Shown: positions 1 through 13,700 of the stretch, piece by piece
Position numbering within the stretch: the stretch's first letter is position 1
Layout: each line of letters starts with the position of its first letter
Assembly: GCA_012295275.1 (NCBI GenBank)
Contig: CM022673.1
Coordinates: 23,990,081 to 24,054,080 of the forward strand
DNA from: Chrysomallon squamiferum
Taxonomy: Eukaryota > Mollusca > Gastropoda > Neomphalida > Peltospiridae
Direction of reading: 5' to 3'
DNA: 64,000 nt
Position numbers and translations under genes: made by a program
The notes under the pieces: generated by a model
Told to the model about the DNA's origin: nothing
Seen by the model: the letters and a program-made list of their open reading frames with translations, nothing else
Database searches by the model: none

Positions 1-945
1 GATTATTTATGCATGTCATGTGCACATTGATTGTACATCTCAGGACTGGGTGCAGGGTTATAAGAAAATACTGTCCACACCACTATAGTATAAACATTAA
101 ACTGGGTTTGATGGTGAAACTGTTACTATCTCAAGACAAACAATTTAGTAGCAATTATAAATGTATAAATTCACATCAAGTTAATGTGTAATTTAGAAAC
201 ATGTAATTTTGTCTATTATTATTTAATTTTTTTATATCTGTATTTGTTTTGGTGTGTGTGAAAGTCATAATCAGATTGTTTCATAAGAGATAATACAATT
301 TCATTTCTCTCTGAAATATTGTAAACTGTTTACAACCTTTATGATAGTTTATCTTGTGACTCCATTATTAATTTTATTACACCTACGTATTTTTAATAAT
401 CATCACTGAACACTAAAAATTTACACAAAAAATTTAATATTCAGTCAAAACAGCTCTGAAACATTCACTCATAAAATACTTCTTCAGTTAAGCTATGATG
501 CTGTAACAATCATGAGATAGAGTGCCAGTTTTATCTTTGTTATGATATTTTCAATGATAATGATCAATTTTGATTAAATATTCATCAGATACACAAAGCA
601 GTTGGCGTATCAGTGTATCTAAATGACCGTATCATAACCACTTGTGTAAATAAATGTGTTCTTTTCAGGTAATGGCTATGTTAAGTACATTTGTGTCACA
701 GGTGTTGCAAATATCACGTTTTAGATGTGAGATCACACAGTCTGTAGAGACAGCTTTTTCAATAGCAGTAAGGATTTTGTCAGTTAAACTACTCATTTAT
801 CCAGGGTGTGTTCAACTTCACTCCATAACACAGCATCAAGTGAAACACTGGACACTGAAATCTTGTTCACAGTATATAATAATTCATTCTATTTTTCTTT
901 ATTTCTTTTTTCTTTTTTTATTAATTTTTGTTTTTTTATTATCAT

Positions 946-978
<33 letters not shown>

Positions 979-1689
979 AATACTATGTTAAGTAACACTT
1001 TGTTGCATTTTCTTTATGTAAGTAAGGTTTTGTTGATTTTATACAATATACAAAAGGCAATAGTGGACAGGTAAGTTTTCAGGATCTTGTTTTCATGATA
1101 ACTTTATTTCTGTGGACATTTATTAACATAATTAACCAAGTTTAAATATTTATACTTCTGTATTAAAAACAAAAGGATAAAAAACTTTTTTTTTTAATAA
1201 CTTTCATCACTGGCTTATAGAAGACAAACTAATAACTTAGTAAAATTTGGTAACAGTTATAGTACATTGAATAATTTTCTGTCTCTAGATATGGCACATT
1301 ATGATTGTGTTTGTTAATTCTGATTCTGGTAGAAATATATATCTGACAAAGGACATGCAAGCTGGGTATTGCAGTTGACTTGTCATATAGTTCAAAGTAC
1401 TGTCCTTAGTGCATGAGCTGGATATTTTAGAATTATGTAATACTCTTTTATTATGCTCACACAAAGAACTATCACAACTATATCTAAACCTGTATTAACT
1501 TTTCAGTGTGGTGCAGAAACTCGGTGTTTTCTGGTTACTGAGATATATTTCTTACAGTCAGAGCTGTGTTAAAACTGGTTCAGACATGTTTCTCATTTTG
1601 TCACCACTAAATCTTCAACTATGTACAGTGACAAAGACAGATTATACACTGTTTGTTTAGTCATCTCTTGATAAAAGCCAGTATAGACA

Positions 1690-2160
1690 TACTGGAAACA
1701 TTGACATTACACTGAACATGAAATTTCAGACATACTGAACATGTTGACAGATAGACACACTGAACATACTTAAACTAAAGACACACTGAACATACTTAAA
1801 CTACAGACACACTCAACATATATATTGAAGGTTCAGAGATATATGCAACATACTGAAGGTACACAGACACAAGGAACATATGGACAGTAGAGACACACTG
1901 AACATATTGACAGTACAGACACTGAACATATTGACAGTACAGACACTGAACATATTGAAGGTATAGACACATTGAACATATTGACAGTACAGACACACTG
2001 AACATATTGATGGTACAGACACATGGAACATTGAAGGTACAGACACAAGGAACATATTGATAGTACAGACACACTGAACATATTGACACTACAGGCACAT
2101 TTAACATATTAACAGTACAGACACACTGAACATAATGACAGTACAGACACACTGAATAGA
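1690..2160. repeat. Minisatellite, about 24-bp unit
   Basis: Imperfect tandem copies of a unit built around cagacacactgaacatatt. The array gives spurious open frames on the minus strand rich in Y, V, Q and C. Copy length varies by a few bases, so no real reading frame is maintained. Confidence 0.85.
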
Positions 2161-2268
2161 GAGACAGTCTAGACATGGATAGCAATGTTGTTTTGTGTAG
2201 CTTAGAGACTGGCAGCAAGCAGTCTAGATATCCATTTCATCTGTTTTAATATCTTTCTCTTCCCACAG

Positions 2269-2323
2269 CCCCTTTGTGACAGAAGAAATCAATAAGTGTT
2301 GGCCCATCAATAAAATTAAGTAA
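2269..2323 (+). CDS. Candidate orphan terminal exon
   Basis: A strong pyrimidine-rich acceptor (tctttctcttcccacag) at 2268 is followed by a short open stretch. In the frame entered after one base it reads PFVTEEINKCWPINKIK and stop. A canonical AATAAA (2309-2314) overlaps the coding end. This could be the last exon of a plus-strand gene that starts before the window. It could equally be chance in AT-rich DNA: there is no upstream exon in view and I do not recognise the peptide. Confidence 0.15.
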
Positions 2324-2679
2324 ATGTTTTCTTCCGTTAGTTAGGTTATTGTACATAGACGACAGCTTTCTCAGACAAATGGTTCAGTGGTTGCGACACT
2401 CTCAGTTGGTTATTAGGTTTCTGTATGTGTGTGTGTGTGTGTGTGTATAGCAACAGTTAGAAAAGGGAAAATGACACTGTTGAAAAGTGAAAGGTATGCT
2501 GAACATTGTGAGTAATTCTTGTCAGTAGGCAGTCCTCAGTGAAAACAGACTATTATTAAAATATTACATGTAATAATCCTAGGCAAGAACCTGTAAATAA
2601 TACTTTATAAATTACTCATGATTTTAAATTTGTTCATGAAATTTATGACATCTGTTATATTTGCACAATATTATAGTTG

Positions 2680-2940
2680 TCTGTTATTATGTATCCTGTG
2701 ACTACACACAAACTAGTTCTCTGTTACTACATATCCTGTGACTACACACTAACTAGTTGTCTGTTACTATGTATCCTGTGACTACACACTAACTAGTTGT
2801 CTGTTACTATCTATCTTGTGAATACCCACTAATTGTTACTATGTATCCTATGACTTCACACTAATTGTTACTATGTATCCTGTGACTTCATACTAACTAG
2901 TTGTCTGTTACTATATATCCTATGATTACACATTAACTTG
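2680..2940. repeat. Minisatellite, about 40-bp unit
   Basis: Five to six imperfect copies of a unit containing ctgttactatgtatcctgtg followed by actacacactaactagttgt. Later copies are shortened. It is non-coding and lies upstream of the GALNT gene. Confidence 0.85.
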
Positions 2941-3197
2941 ATGAATGTTGATATATGTCCCATATTACATCATACTTGACAGAGAGTAAATAAAACTGTC
3001 TGTTTTTATGTGACATACGCTGTAAAATAATTAGTAATGATATTAAGTAATTAATATTTATTTTCCAGTTTGGGTAAGTTTTTATTTATTTAATGTATAT
3101 ATTTAATTCATGACATGTACATTTGATCTTATTCTATGTATGTATTAGAATATAATTAGCAATATAATTCTTTTTGTTGTTGTTGTTATTATTATTG

Positions 3198-3253
<56 letters not shown>

Positions 3254-3669
3254 TCTTCTAAGTTCTATCCAATTGTAAAACAGAAATGAATTTTAGAAAA
3301 TGATGAGTTTTTGTTATTGAAATCAATTACATTATCAGAATCATATTTATGAGATGTTATCAGGTATTTATGAGATGTTATCAGAGTTGCTATCACATAA
3401 ATGAGATGTTATTAAACTGATTGAACTGGTGATCACATGATTTTCTTGAAGTCAGGACAGGTGTAGTGGTGTGTGTTGTGTATGTGTGTTGATGTATTAT
3501 GTGGCTGTTGTGTATAGTTTGTACATAGTTTGTTGTTGTTTATTTCTCCTTACACTGCTGTCTCGCCAGGCTGTTGGGATAGTGTGGACAGTTTTGTGTT
3601 TGGCTTGGTTTTAAATGAAGACTGTGTAATGTTTACTGGACTTTGTTTATTTTCAGGTTTTGTTTGCAG

Positions 3670-3978
3670 GTGTCGTTTGGAGAGTCTGCAGGCGGCGAAT
3701 GTTGAATGTGAAGAGTGGAGCAGGAAGATGGGTCACTGTTAGTTTATCAGCTCATTCATAAAGCTATGGATGTTCACACGTGTTAGAATTTTCACATGAC
3801 AAATTCTCTCCAGCAATGAATTCGAATCTGATCAAACTACACATCTAAAAAAATTTTGTTTAAAAAGAAATTCAAAAACAACAAAGTGACTGGATACCAG
3901 CTGCTGTCCCTGTGATACATGACTGAAAACAAAAGAGAATTTTGTTTTCAAAAGTAAACTTTTAAGTTCTGTGATACA
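3670..3978 (+). other. Probable 5' UTR of the GALNT gene
   Basis: A pyrimidine-rich acceptor (gttttgtttgcag) ends at 3669. It is followed by more GC-balanced sequence that runs without an evident donor to the start codon at 3979. I infer that the first coding exon includes this leader and that at least one untranslated exon lies further upstream. Confidence 0.4.
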
Positions 3979-5496
3979 ATGGCAAGCAGAAGACAGTTTC
4001 AGTACTGCAAGGTGATCATCGCCACATCGATGGTGTGGGTGATGCTGGATGTGTTTCTGCTCATGTACTTCACTGACTGCACACAGATGTCTGACTGCAG
4101 GAGGAAAACAGAACAGTCTGGAGATCTGCAACAACCACAGAAACAAAAAATAGGTTTTCTACAGAAGATCCTGCCTAAAGGTTTTTATTATCCACTTTTC
4201 AATTATTGTGTTAAATTTAAAAACAAAAAAATAATAATAATTTTTAACAATCACACTTAATATTTGTGACTGATTTGTTTTCATTACTAATAATTTATGT
4301 TAGTTTAGTTAGTGTAGATTTTTTAAAATAACCCACAGTTAAAAATAACTTGAGATAATTATCTTGAGAAAAGTTAACAATTTAATGACCAGTTTACAAA
4401 CATTTTTCTTTATCAGGTTTTGTAATACTTATATACAGAATATACTGACATAAATGAACAATCAATTTAATTATCAGTGTAGTACTGTTATCGTGACAAC
4501 GAAGATGCTTAATATTTGTACAGCAAGATGTAACCGATATTAAAATAACTACACACTGTACATAGAGAAAGACATCTGAAATACTCTACAAATATGTACA
4601 TGAAAGAATTCAGGTGGTGTTGTATATATATGTGAAACTCTACTTGTGTGACTCAGTTCAACTGATTTTAGTATTTTCAGAGTATGGAACACTTCAGACT
4701 GTATTTTAAAACACTGCACTGCAAAGAGTGTTTAATTTAAAGTTCCAGAATTAATGGATTTCTTCCATTACTTTGCAATATTCTGTGCTGTTTTATTGAT
4801 GGGTGTGTCTCTTAAATACACCAGTAATTACACAGTGTTGGCTTTCTAACTGAAAACACCTGTGCAAATGAGGCACAGGTGAAAAATATTAATAACAACA
4901 TCTCATTTAGTTCATGGGGAGACACACAGAAAAATTAAATAGACAGAGAACTCTGTTTACAATATTTCAGATTTTTTTAATATATACATAGTGTGCACAC
5001 ACTTTAAAATGATTGATTCATCTTAATATTAACACTAAATGCCATTGCTGTTGTCATGGTAACACTCAGTATTGCATTGATAATAAATGCATTGTTCATT
5101 TATGTGACTATAACCTATCAGATAAAGAAAAAAAAGTCTATAAACTGGTTGTTTACATATTTTATATATATGTATGTTTAGAGAGAGAAGGGGAAAGAAA
5201 GATACTGAATGAGTGAAACTACTATTTGTTTGTATGTATATATGTATAAACATATATAAACACATTTTTATTGCTATACATAAATATAGAAACAGCCTTT
5301 CCAATATTGATTTTAGATGTGAAATAATAACAGGGACAATGTGACTCATGCAATATTAGCATATACAAAAATCATTTCTTGTGTTTGTAAGAAATTTTAG
5401 TTTTAATTTTAGAAATAAAAATGTGTCAATGTGTGTCCCTAAATATGTTTATACATACATACATACATACATACATACAGGCAGTTTCACTCATTT

Positions 5497-5567
<71 letters not shown>

Positions 5568-7019
5568 TGTTTACCCTGACCATCATCAGTCATCATGTCT
5601 TTTCTCTCACTCATTATGAATTTGCTTATGTGTATTAAAACTGTCCATTCTGATATCTATTTTTCTTTTTTAAATTAAGACACATTTATTTTTGTATTTC
5701 TAAGTGTATGTGCATGTATATGTATATGTCTCTGTGAATATATGTGTGTATGTGTATGAGTTTGTGCATGTATGTGTTTGTGACTATATGAATGTATATG
5801 GTTGTATGTGTTTGTGTGTGTGTGTGTGTGTGTTTCAACTGTACATATTTGTAGTATTTTCATTTTGTGTTTAGGTCTGTTGCCACAGCTAACACCAAAT
5901 GGCCCAGGGGAGATGGGCAAAGCTGTCCAGGTACCAAAGGAAAGAGAACAAGAGGCAAAGGAAAAGTTTAAAATAAATCAGTTCAACTTGGTGGCAAGTG
6001 ATATGGTATCCCTCAACAGATCTCTGCCTGATTACAGGATGGATGGGTATGTGTGTGTTTTGTGTAGAAAACTTGAAGTAAAACGTGCTATTCAGTTTGT
6101 TATTTTATTTTTATACAGAAAACGTGTGGTAAAGGTAATAGGATCTTCATTTATCATCACTTCAGGACACTGTGGGTTTTTTAAATCAACTTTTTCAAAG
6201 TAATTATAATATTTTAATAATAATGTGATAGAGGAGAGAAAACAAATTCCAAAACATGCATATGTCTCTAACTGATCTTATATATGTGTGTGTGAGTGTG
6301 TATGTGTGTGTGTGTGTGTGTGTGTGTTTTGTAGACAAAATTTGAAATATTACTTTTTATATTAATATAGGTCAAAAATAAAATCTCTGCCACAGTTGTC
6401 ACTTTATTTATTTTTTTATTAATGCATTTAGCTTAATTTTGCTCATATTGTTTGACAGAGACGATAGTCAAAAAAATATACATCTATACTGTCTGAACTA
6501 AATTAGTTTATATGTATTGATGTAGGCTAAAATGAAAACTGACGTAGAATGAAAATACAGTATGTAGACTAAAATTACAATCTGCTGTTGACAGGTGTAA
6601 GAAGAGGAAACTTCCACCTGTTGAAGATCTGGCCAAAACCAGCATCATCATCGTCTTTCACAACGAAGCGTGGTCAACGCTGCTGCGCACAGTACACAGC
6701 ATCATCAACCGCACACCACAACCTTTGTTAGAAGAAATCATCCTTGTTGACGATGCCAGCGAGAAAGGTTAGTTTATTTATTAAAGTAGCAGTTTACTGA
6801 TTGTTTGTGATAAATTGTCTGTTAACATCAGTTGTTGATTTATATTTGTTTATTAATCAAACCAGTGTTAAGTTCATGCATGTGTTAGCAACCAATGTAA
6901 ACATGTTTCTGTATTACCTGCAGTTACTGTCAGAAAATTAACTGAGTGTCTTAAAATAGTTGTTAAGGGTAAATGCAGACATTGTTTCTTAAAATTGTTA
7001 TTAACAACATTATGTATCT

Positions 7020-7053
<34 letters not shown>

Positions 7054-7715
7054 TTTATATTATTATTTTTATTGTTAACAAATGCATAGATGGTGTGTGA
7101 AAGAAAAACAAGTGCAGTAATCGAAAACAAACAAAAAATTTCATATTATTATAAACAATAATATTACACAAAACTTTAATTTCTTTGACACTTTTTTTTT
7201 TTTTTTTTTTTTTTTTTTCATTTAACATACCAATTTTTCTCCTTTGAAATGCAGTTTACTCCATGAGTTACTTATTGTCTTTGTATCTTAAATGCTACCT
7301 TTTTTTTTTTTTTTTTTTTGAATTTCCTCTGACCCTCACTCTCTGTTGTTAATTTACACATGTTAATCTGCCAATAAAAGAAAATGGTTTACACAAAAGG
7401 TGCAGTCACCTTCCTGGAAAATTGACTTCTTCTGTCAATTGTTTTTTTAATTTTTTTATTTTTTTTATTTTTGTGTGTGTGGTCACAACAAACAAAGATT
7501 AGCCCAGATTGGTATAAAATGTTGACAAATTGTGTTTTGTTTTGAAACAGCCCCGGAAGGTCATTCAGTCAGATCAAACATTGTTTATTGATTTTTACAG
7601 ATCAGGATGCAAATTTTGGTAAAAAAAAAACAGTTTTCTTGCATCATCAATAATTTTCTTTAACTTGGTTTTAGTTCTTCCATTATTATTTTAGCAAGCT
7701 AATACCACTGAGCAC

Positions 7716-7755
<40 letters not shown>

Positions 7756-10700
7756 TATTATTGTCATCCTTATTATTATTATTATTATTGTCATCCTTAT
7801 CATTATTATTATTGTTGTTGTTTATTTGTGGGTTTGTAAGAGAAATATTTATTTCAACATCTCTGCACAATAATATTATAAAAATTTCTATTTTGTGTGT
7901 TTTGGGGTGTTGGTATTCTATTCACATATATATATATTTAAAAAATAAACATTTAAACATTTAAAAAAAATATATATATATTCACATGTATATGTAAATA
8001 TATATATTTTAAAAATCTACATATAATAAAAATCATAATAACTAAATGCTTTATTCTGGAGCTCATGTTGGAACAGGATTAATTTAGAATTATGTCATAT
8101 TAATCACTGAACTGTAATTGAAAATTATTCGTGATGTTTATAAAGACCTGATGTTATGTTGTGTTTATGTGGGACTGGTCAGTGGCAAATGTCCCTAAAA
8201 TAATTCTTGTAAATTTATATAACTATATTAATATTAGTGATTAAATAAATAATAACAATAGTAAAAATAATTAACAGAAAACAAATATTAATAATAACAA
8301 AAAAGAAAAAGCCAGTGGAATTCCACACATGTTGCAAATGAAATATTTTATTGAATGTTAATAACTTGTAACATGTTTGTGTGTAGTTACACACATTTTA
8401 TTAAAGAGAGATGGGAACTGTTAACATGTGGTCAGTAAAACTAGTAATACTGTGTTTGTAATGTCTGTTAATACTATTTTCACAATCACTGTTAATTTCT
8501 GCACAAATACACTATTAACATTATTTTGCTATATGTTAATTTGCACATAAATATACTTTAAAATTTTCAACAAAAAAAAAGTAAAATTAAGAAAAAGAAA
8601 TTACAGTCAGTATTAATTTGAATATACTATTAACTTTTAACATTTTTATCATCAGAATTTGCAGACAAAGAAATATTTTGGCAAAATGTGTTCTACTGCT
8701 TCACAGTCAACTGTGAATGTTTAAACTTTTTTCTTTTCTTTCCCAACAAAAGACAGAAATGCAGGCTGTTTAACTTACTGCTTACTTATAGAATACTTAC
8801 ACATTCAGTAATAATTTAAAACATAATACTGATACATCTTTTTTACTTGTAAATAATTAGTAATCATGTTTTTGATGATTTTTTAAAAGTATGCTGAGTA
8901 GTAGTAACTAATTTGTTACGAATGTAATAGAATATGCAGTAGTTTCATTCTTTATTATTTTCCTTCAGATTTTTGTATTTTATTATAACTGCTTCTTTTG
9001 TTGTTATTTCTTTATTTTATATGATCAATATTATAATAACGATTATTTATTTATTTACTAATGTTTGTTTATTCATGAAAAAACAATATATGCAGTATGT
9101 TTATTAATTTATGTAACATATTATTGTCACATGTAAATTTAACTTTAATTTTGCTGTAACTGAAATGTGACACTTAGAGAGTGGTAGTGTCTGGTTGACA
9201 GACAATGAAACTTTGTTGTTACAGAACATCTGGGAAGGAAGCTGGATGACTACGTGTCTAAACTACCTCGCAGAGTGAGAATCATCCGCCTCAAAAAGAG
9301 AACTGGTTTGATACGAGCTCGACTCATAGGTAAACTTACACACTGTTAATCAAATAGCCACATCACATCACACAGTTAGCCACAACACATCAAAACCAGC
9401 TGCATCATATCACAAAACCAGCCACATCACATCACATCACATCACAATACACAACTTGCCACATCACATCACACAACCAGCCACATCACATCACACAACT
9501 TGCCACATCACAATACACAACCAGCCACATCACATCACACAACTTGCCACATCACAATACACAACCAGCCACATCACATCACACAACTTGCCACATCACA
9601 ATACACAACCAGTCACATCACATCACACAACTTGCCACATCACAATACACAACCAGCCACATCACATCACATTGTAATAAACCTGCGCTGAATAAATGCA
9701 GAGCTTGGTATATATTTGATAGGTCAAACTCCTCCGATACCTGACATCTCTACTTAGATATATATTTTTTTCATCCTCCTTACAAGCTTTTTGTTCTGTC
9801 TTTGAATAGCAGAGAGATATACAACAGTTTTACTTAATTGTGATGTAGAACAATTATAATTCATTGTGTCATAGAACAATTACACTTCATTGTTTTGTCT
9901 CATAATGATTACACTTCTGATCTTTTATCACATACAACAATTATACTTCAGTTTTATCACATACAACAATTATACTTCAGTCTTATCACATACAAGTTAT
10001 ACTTCAGTTTTGTCACATACAACAATTATACAATTCAATTTTATCACATACAGCAATTATACTTCAGTTTTATCACATACAGCAATTATACTTCAATTTT
10101 ATCACATGCAACAATTATACTTCAGTTTTATCACATACAGCAATTATACTTCAGAGTGTGTAACTGGCACTTCTGAAAAATCTAAAATAAAAGAAAATAA
10201 AAATATAAATACAAATACAAAAATCTGAGAACTGTTTTTGTACAGCAAGAGATAGATATGCACATTACAATAATGTTGTTTGTTCAGTTTATTGACTATT
10301 TGACGACTGCATGTATATTGCAGCAGATAATTAAGATTTTGATATAAAAGGGAACGATTTAATAATAACAGTTGTACTGCAGTTTTATCAGCATATTTTA
10401 CTGACACCTGTTACCTCAAATTATATAACTTTCTGAATTGTGTTGATTTTTTAAAGTGAAATACTGATATTTAGTATTTTTATTTTATTTTTATCTTTAT
10501 CTATTAATGCTTATATTGAAGGGAATTTATCATTATATATTTTATTTTTTTATTTATTTTTTTTATTATATATTTATGTTATGTTATGTTATATTATATT
10601 ATAGATTAGGTTTGTTTTTATTTGTTTATTATTATTTTTACATATTTTACTAATTACTATATATATATATATATATATATATAGAAAGATTGAAGAATAC

Positions 10701-13700
10701 TATTACATAAATAATGAAATTAAATTTTTCAGGAGCAAAGGAAGCTACAGGCAAAGTGTTGACATTTCTTGATGCTCACTGTGAATGCACAGAGGGCTGG
10801 CTGGAACCACTGTTAACAGAGATTCACAAAGACAGGTATAACACATTGTGTGTAATGTATAACACAGTAACACACAAAGTGTATAACACTGTGTAACATA
10901 TCACACACACAGTATATAGCACATTTATATCATACAGTGTATAACGCATTTATATCTCATACACTATATATAACACATTTTTAAAAAACTATGTATAATA
11001 TATTGTAATATACAGACTAATTATTTATTTGTATCACACAGAATTTATATTATATTTAGTATCACACACACTGTGTATAATATTCTTTGTATCACACAAT
11101 GTATATTATATTTAATATTATACAGACTGTATAATACATTTAATTTAGTATCACACAAGCCATGTATAAATTATAATAAACTTTGTATATCATGAATTTG
11201 TTCAATACACTTTTTGTCATAAGATAGATATAAAATACACATTTTTATATTTAACTTACATCTTTTATTAATTCATGTTAATTAAATATACATTATTAAA
11301 ATTTAGTTTATGTTAATTAAATATTCAGTTTTTGTTAATTTAAATTACAGTTTTTATTAATTTAAGTAACGTTTTGTTTTTTTATATTAATTTATATTAA
11401 TTTAAATTACAGTTTTTATTAATTTAAGTAACCTTTTTTTTTGTTTTTATATTAATTTAAAATTAAAGATATAATTTTTAATTAATTTGTATTAATTAAT
11501 TATTTTTTGTTAATGAAGTTGCCTGTTTTGTTTGCAGGACGTCTGTGGTGTGTCCAATAATTGACGTCATCAGTGACGACACATTTGAGTACATCACTGG
11601 TTCAGACATGACTTGGGGCGGATTCAACTGGAAACTCAATTTCCGCTGGTATCCTGTCCCCCAGAGAGAACTAGAGAGACGGGGTGGGGACAGAAGTCTA
11701 CCTACCAGGTAAATATTTGTATATTCTGTGTTTTAAATAAACAGTCGAAATTTCAATTTTTTAATTTTTTTTTAAATTTTTAATTTTTTAATTTTTGGTT
11801 TATTTTACAAATGTTTATCCATAGTTGTTTGCTGGGGTTTTTTTGTATGTATGAATATGTTGTATACATATTTTTTTTTTGTTACTTAATATTTATACAT
11901 AATACATAGATTTGTGGTTTTTGGATGTAATCACTGCATAGATTTGTCTAATCTATATGTAAGATGATTGTTTGTGTCTCTCTATGTTGTGTGTGTGAGA
12001 AAAACAAGTATTAACACAATTCACATTTATATATATATATATATATATACCATTTTGTTACACAGGACACCTACAATGGCAGGAGGTCTGTTTGCTATAG
12101 ACAGGGATTACTTCTATGAGATTGGTTCCTATGATGAGGGGATGGATATATGGGGTGGAGAGAACTTGGAAATGTCTTTCAGAGTAGGTGTCATCATTGT
12201 CGTTTTATTTTTGTTTTGTTTAATTATTTTTTTTATTATTTATAATAATGTTCTGGATATGTTCTAATATATATTCATAACACTCGATTTTATTTTATTT
12301 TATTTAAATAATTGTATAGTAGTATTTTAACATTTTACAGAACTTACAGAAAAATGCTGATAATGATGTTTTGTTGTAAACATATACACAGATAGATGTT
12401 GTAATAATACAGTGTATGTGTAAACTGTTCTGAAGGTCTGGATGTGTGGAGGTAAGATTTTCATTGTGACATGTTCAAGAGTGGGCCATGTCTTCAGGAA
12501 AACGTCGCCATACACATGGCCTGGTGGGGTGGCACGCATCATCAACCACAACACTCAGCGCATTGTAGAAGTGTGGATGGATGAATACAAAGAATTCTTT
12601 TATAAAATAAATCCAGGTGAATCATTTAAATATTAATTATACACATGTGTGTGTGTGTGTGTGTTCAGTTCAGAAAAATTAGTAATTGTAACAAACAAAT
12701 AAAATGTTTTAAAAATTTTAAAAAACCATTCTTCAAAATAAATTTAAGAATTAAAATAATCACTTTTGTTTCATTTTAATTAAACATAAACTTTGTTTTC
12801 AATTTTCTTTTTACTTTATATCAAATGTCTAATAGTAAATGTATTTTGAATTTAACATAAAGCAGAATTTTAAATTTTTTATTTCTTTTGAATTAATTAC
12901 ACCTTAAGCATTATTTTTAATTTCATTCTGAGCTGGTTAAAATTAAATATTTTATTAAATTGCTCTTTTCAATTTTGTGTTTTATAATTTTGTATTAAAA
13001 GTAAATTGTGTGTTTACAGGTGTGAAGAACACAGTGTATGGAGATGTGACAGAAAGAAAAGAATTCAGAAAACGTCTGAAATGTAAAAGTTTCCGTTGGT
13101 ACTTAGAAAACATTTATCCTGAGTCCCAGCTTCCAGTGGACTACTTCTCTTTAGGGGAGGTAAGATTTGTGTAGTTTTATTTTAACTTGATTAGTCTGCT
13201 TGTTCACATTCCTCTTTCCTCTGTCAGTGATCCATGATAGTGAAAGCAGGATCTTGAAGTATTTGTGATTACAAAACTCCATATTGTCAGTGTTTTAATG
13301 TTCATAAAACATTATGAATGTCGTAAGATTGTGAATAATATTATAATACTTTAAAAATGCATCTACTCTCTGCAAATTGACATATTGTATTTTCAGATTA
13401 GGAACAAAGAAACCAATCTGTGTATTGACACTATGGGTCGTAAAAGTGGAGAGAAGGTGGGAATGGTGGGCTGTCATGGTATGGGAGGTAACCAGGTACG
13501 TTATTTTTATCTGATATCAAAAATAACATTGTAAGGATTAGTGTAGTGATAAAAACAAATAATTTAGATGCGATTTTGTGAAATATTGCTAAATATGAAA
13601 AATTAAGAGAAAACTTAAATTCATGTTATTAAACAGCTAAACTTGATTTTATTAGTTTGAAAGCATTGTGCTGTATTTATTATTATTATTATCCATTCAT

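Larger units (their letters stand above)
1..3669. other. Non-coding region upstream of the GALNT gene
   Basis: I find no convincing complete gene here. The stretch is AT-rich and holds two minisatellites (about 1680-2160 and 2680-2940), an (ATT)n tract near 3185-3253 and a short (GT)n run near 2427-2447. An open frame at about 654-995 lacks coding character and runs into an (ATT)n tract. A small candidate terminal exon at 2269-2323 is listed separately. The GALNT promoter and first untranslated exon probably lie in or upstream of this stretch, but I could not place them. Confidence 0.5.

Noticed and set aside
2370-2410. tRNA A-box-like string (tggttcagtgg) suggesting a tRNA-derived SINE
   Set aside because: No B box, cloverleaf or tail could be found nearby; a match to a degenerate 11-mer is expected by chance.
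3832-4146. Minus-strand open frame of 104 codons
   Set aside because: Antisense shadow of the first GALNT coding exon and its leader.
9456-9744. H/T/S/P-rich open frames resembling a mucin or antifreeze repeat
   Set aside because: Three registers are open together over the 44-bp intronic array, just after a confirmed splice donor.
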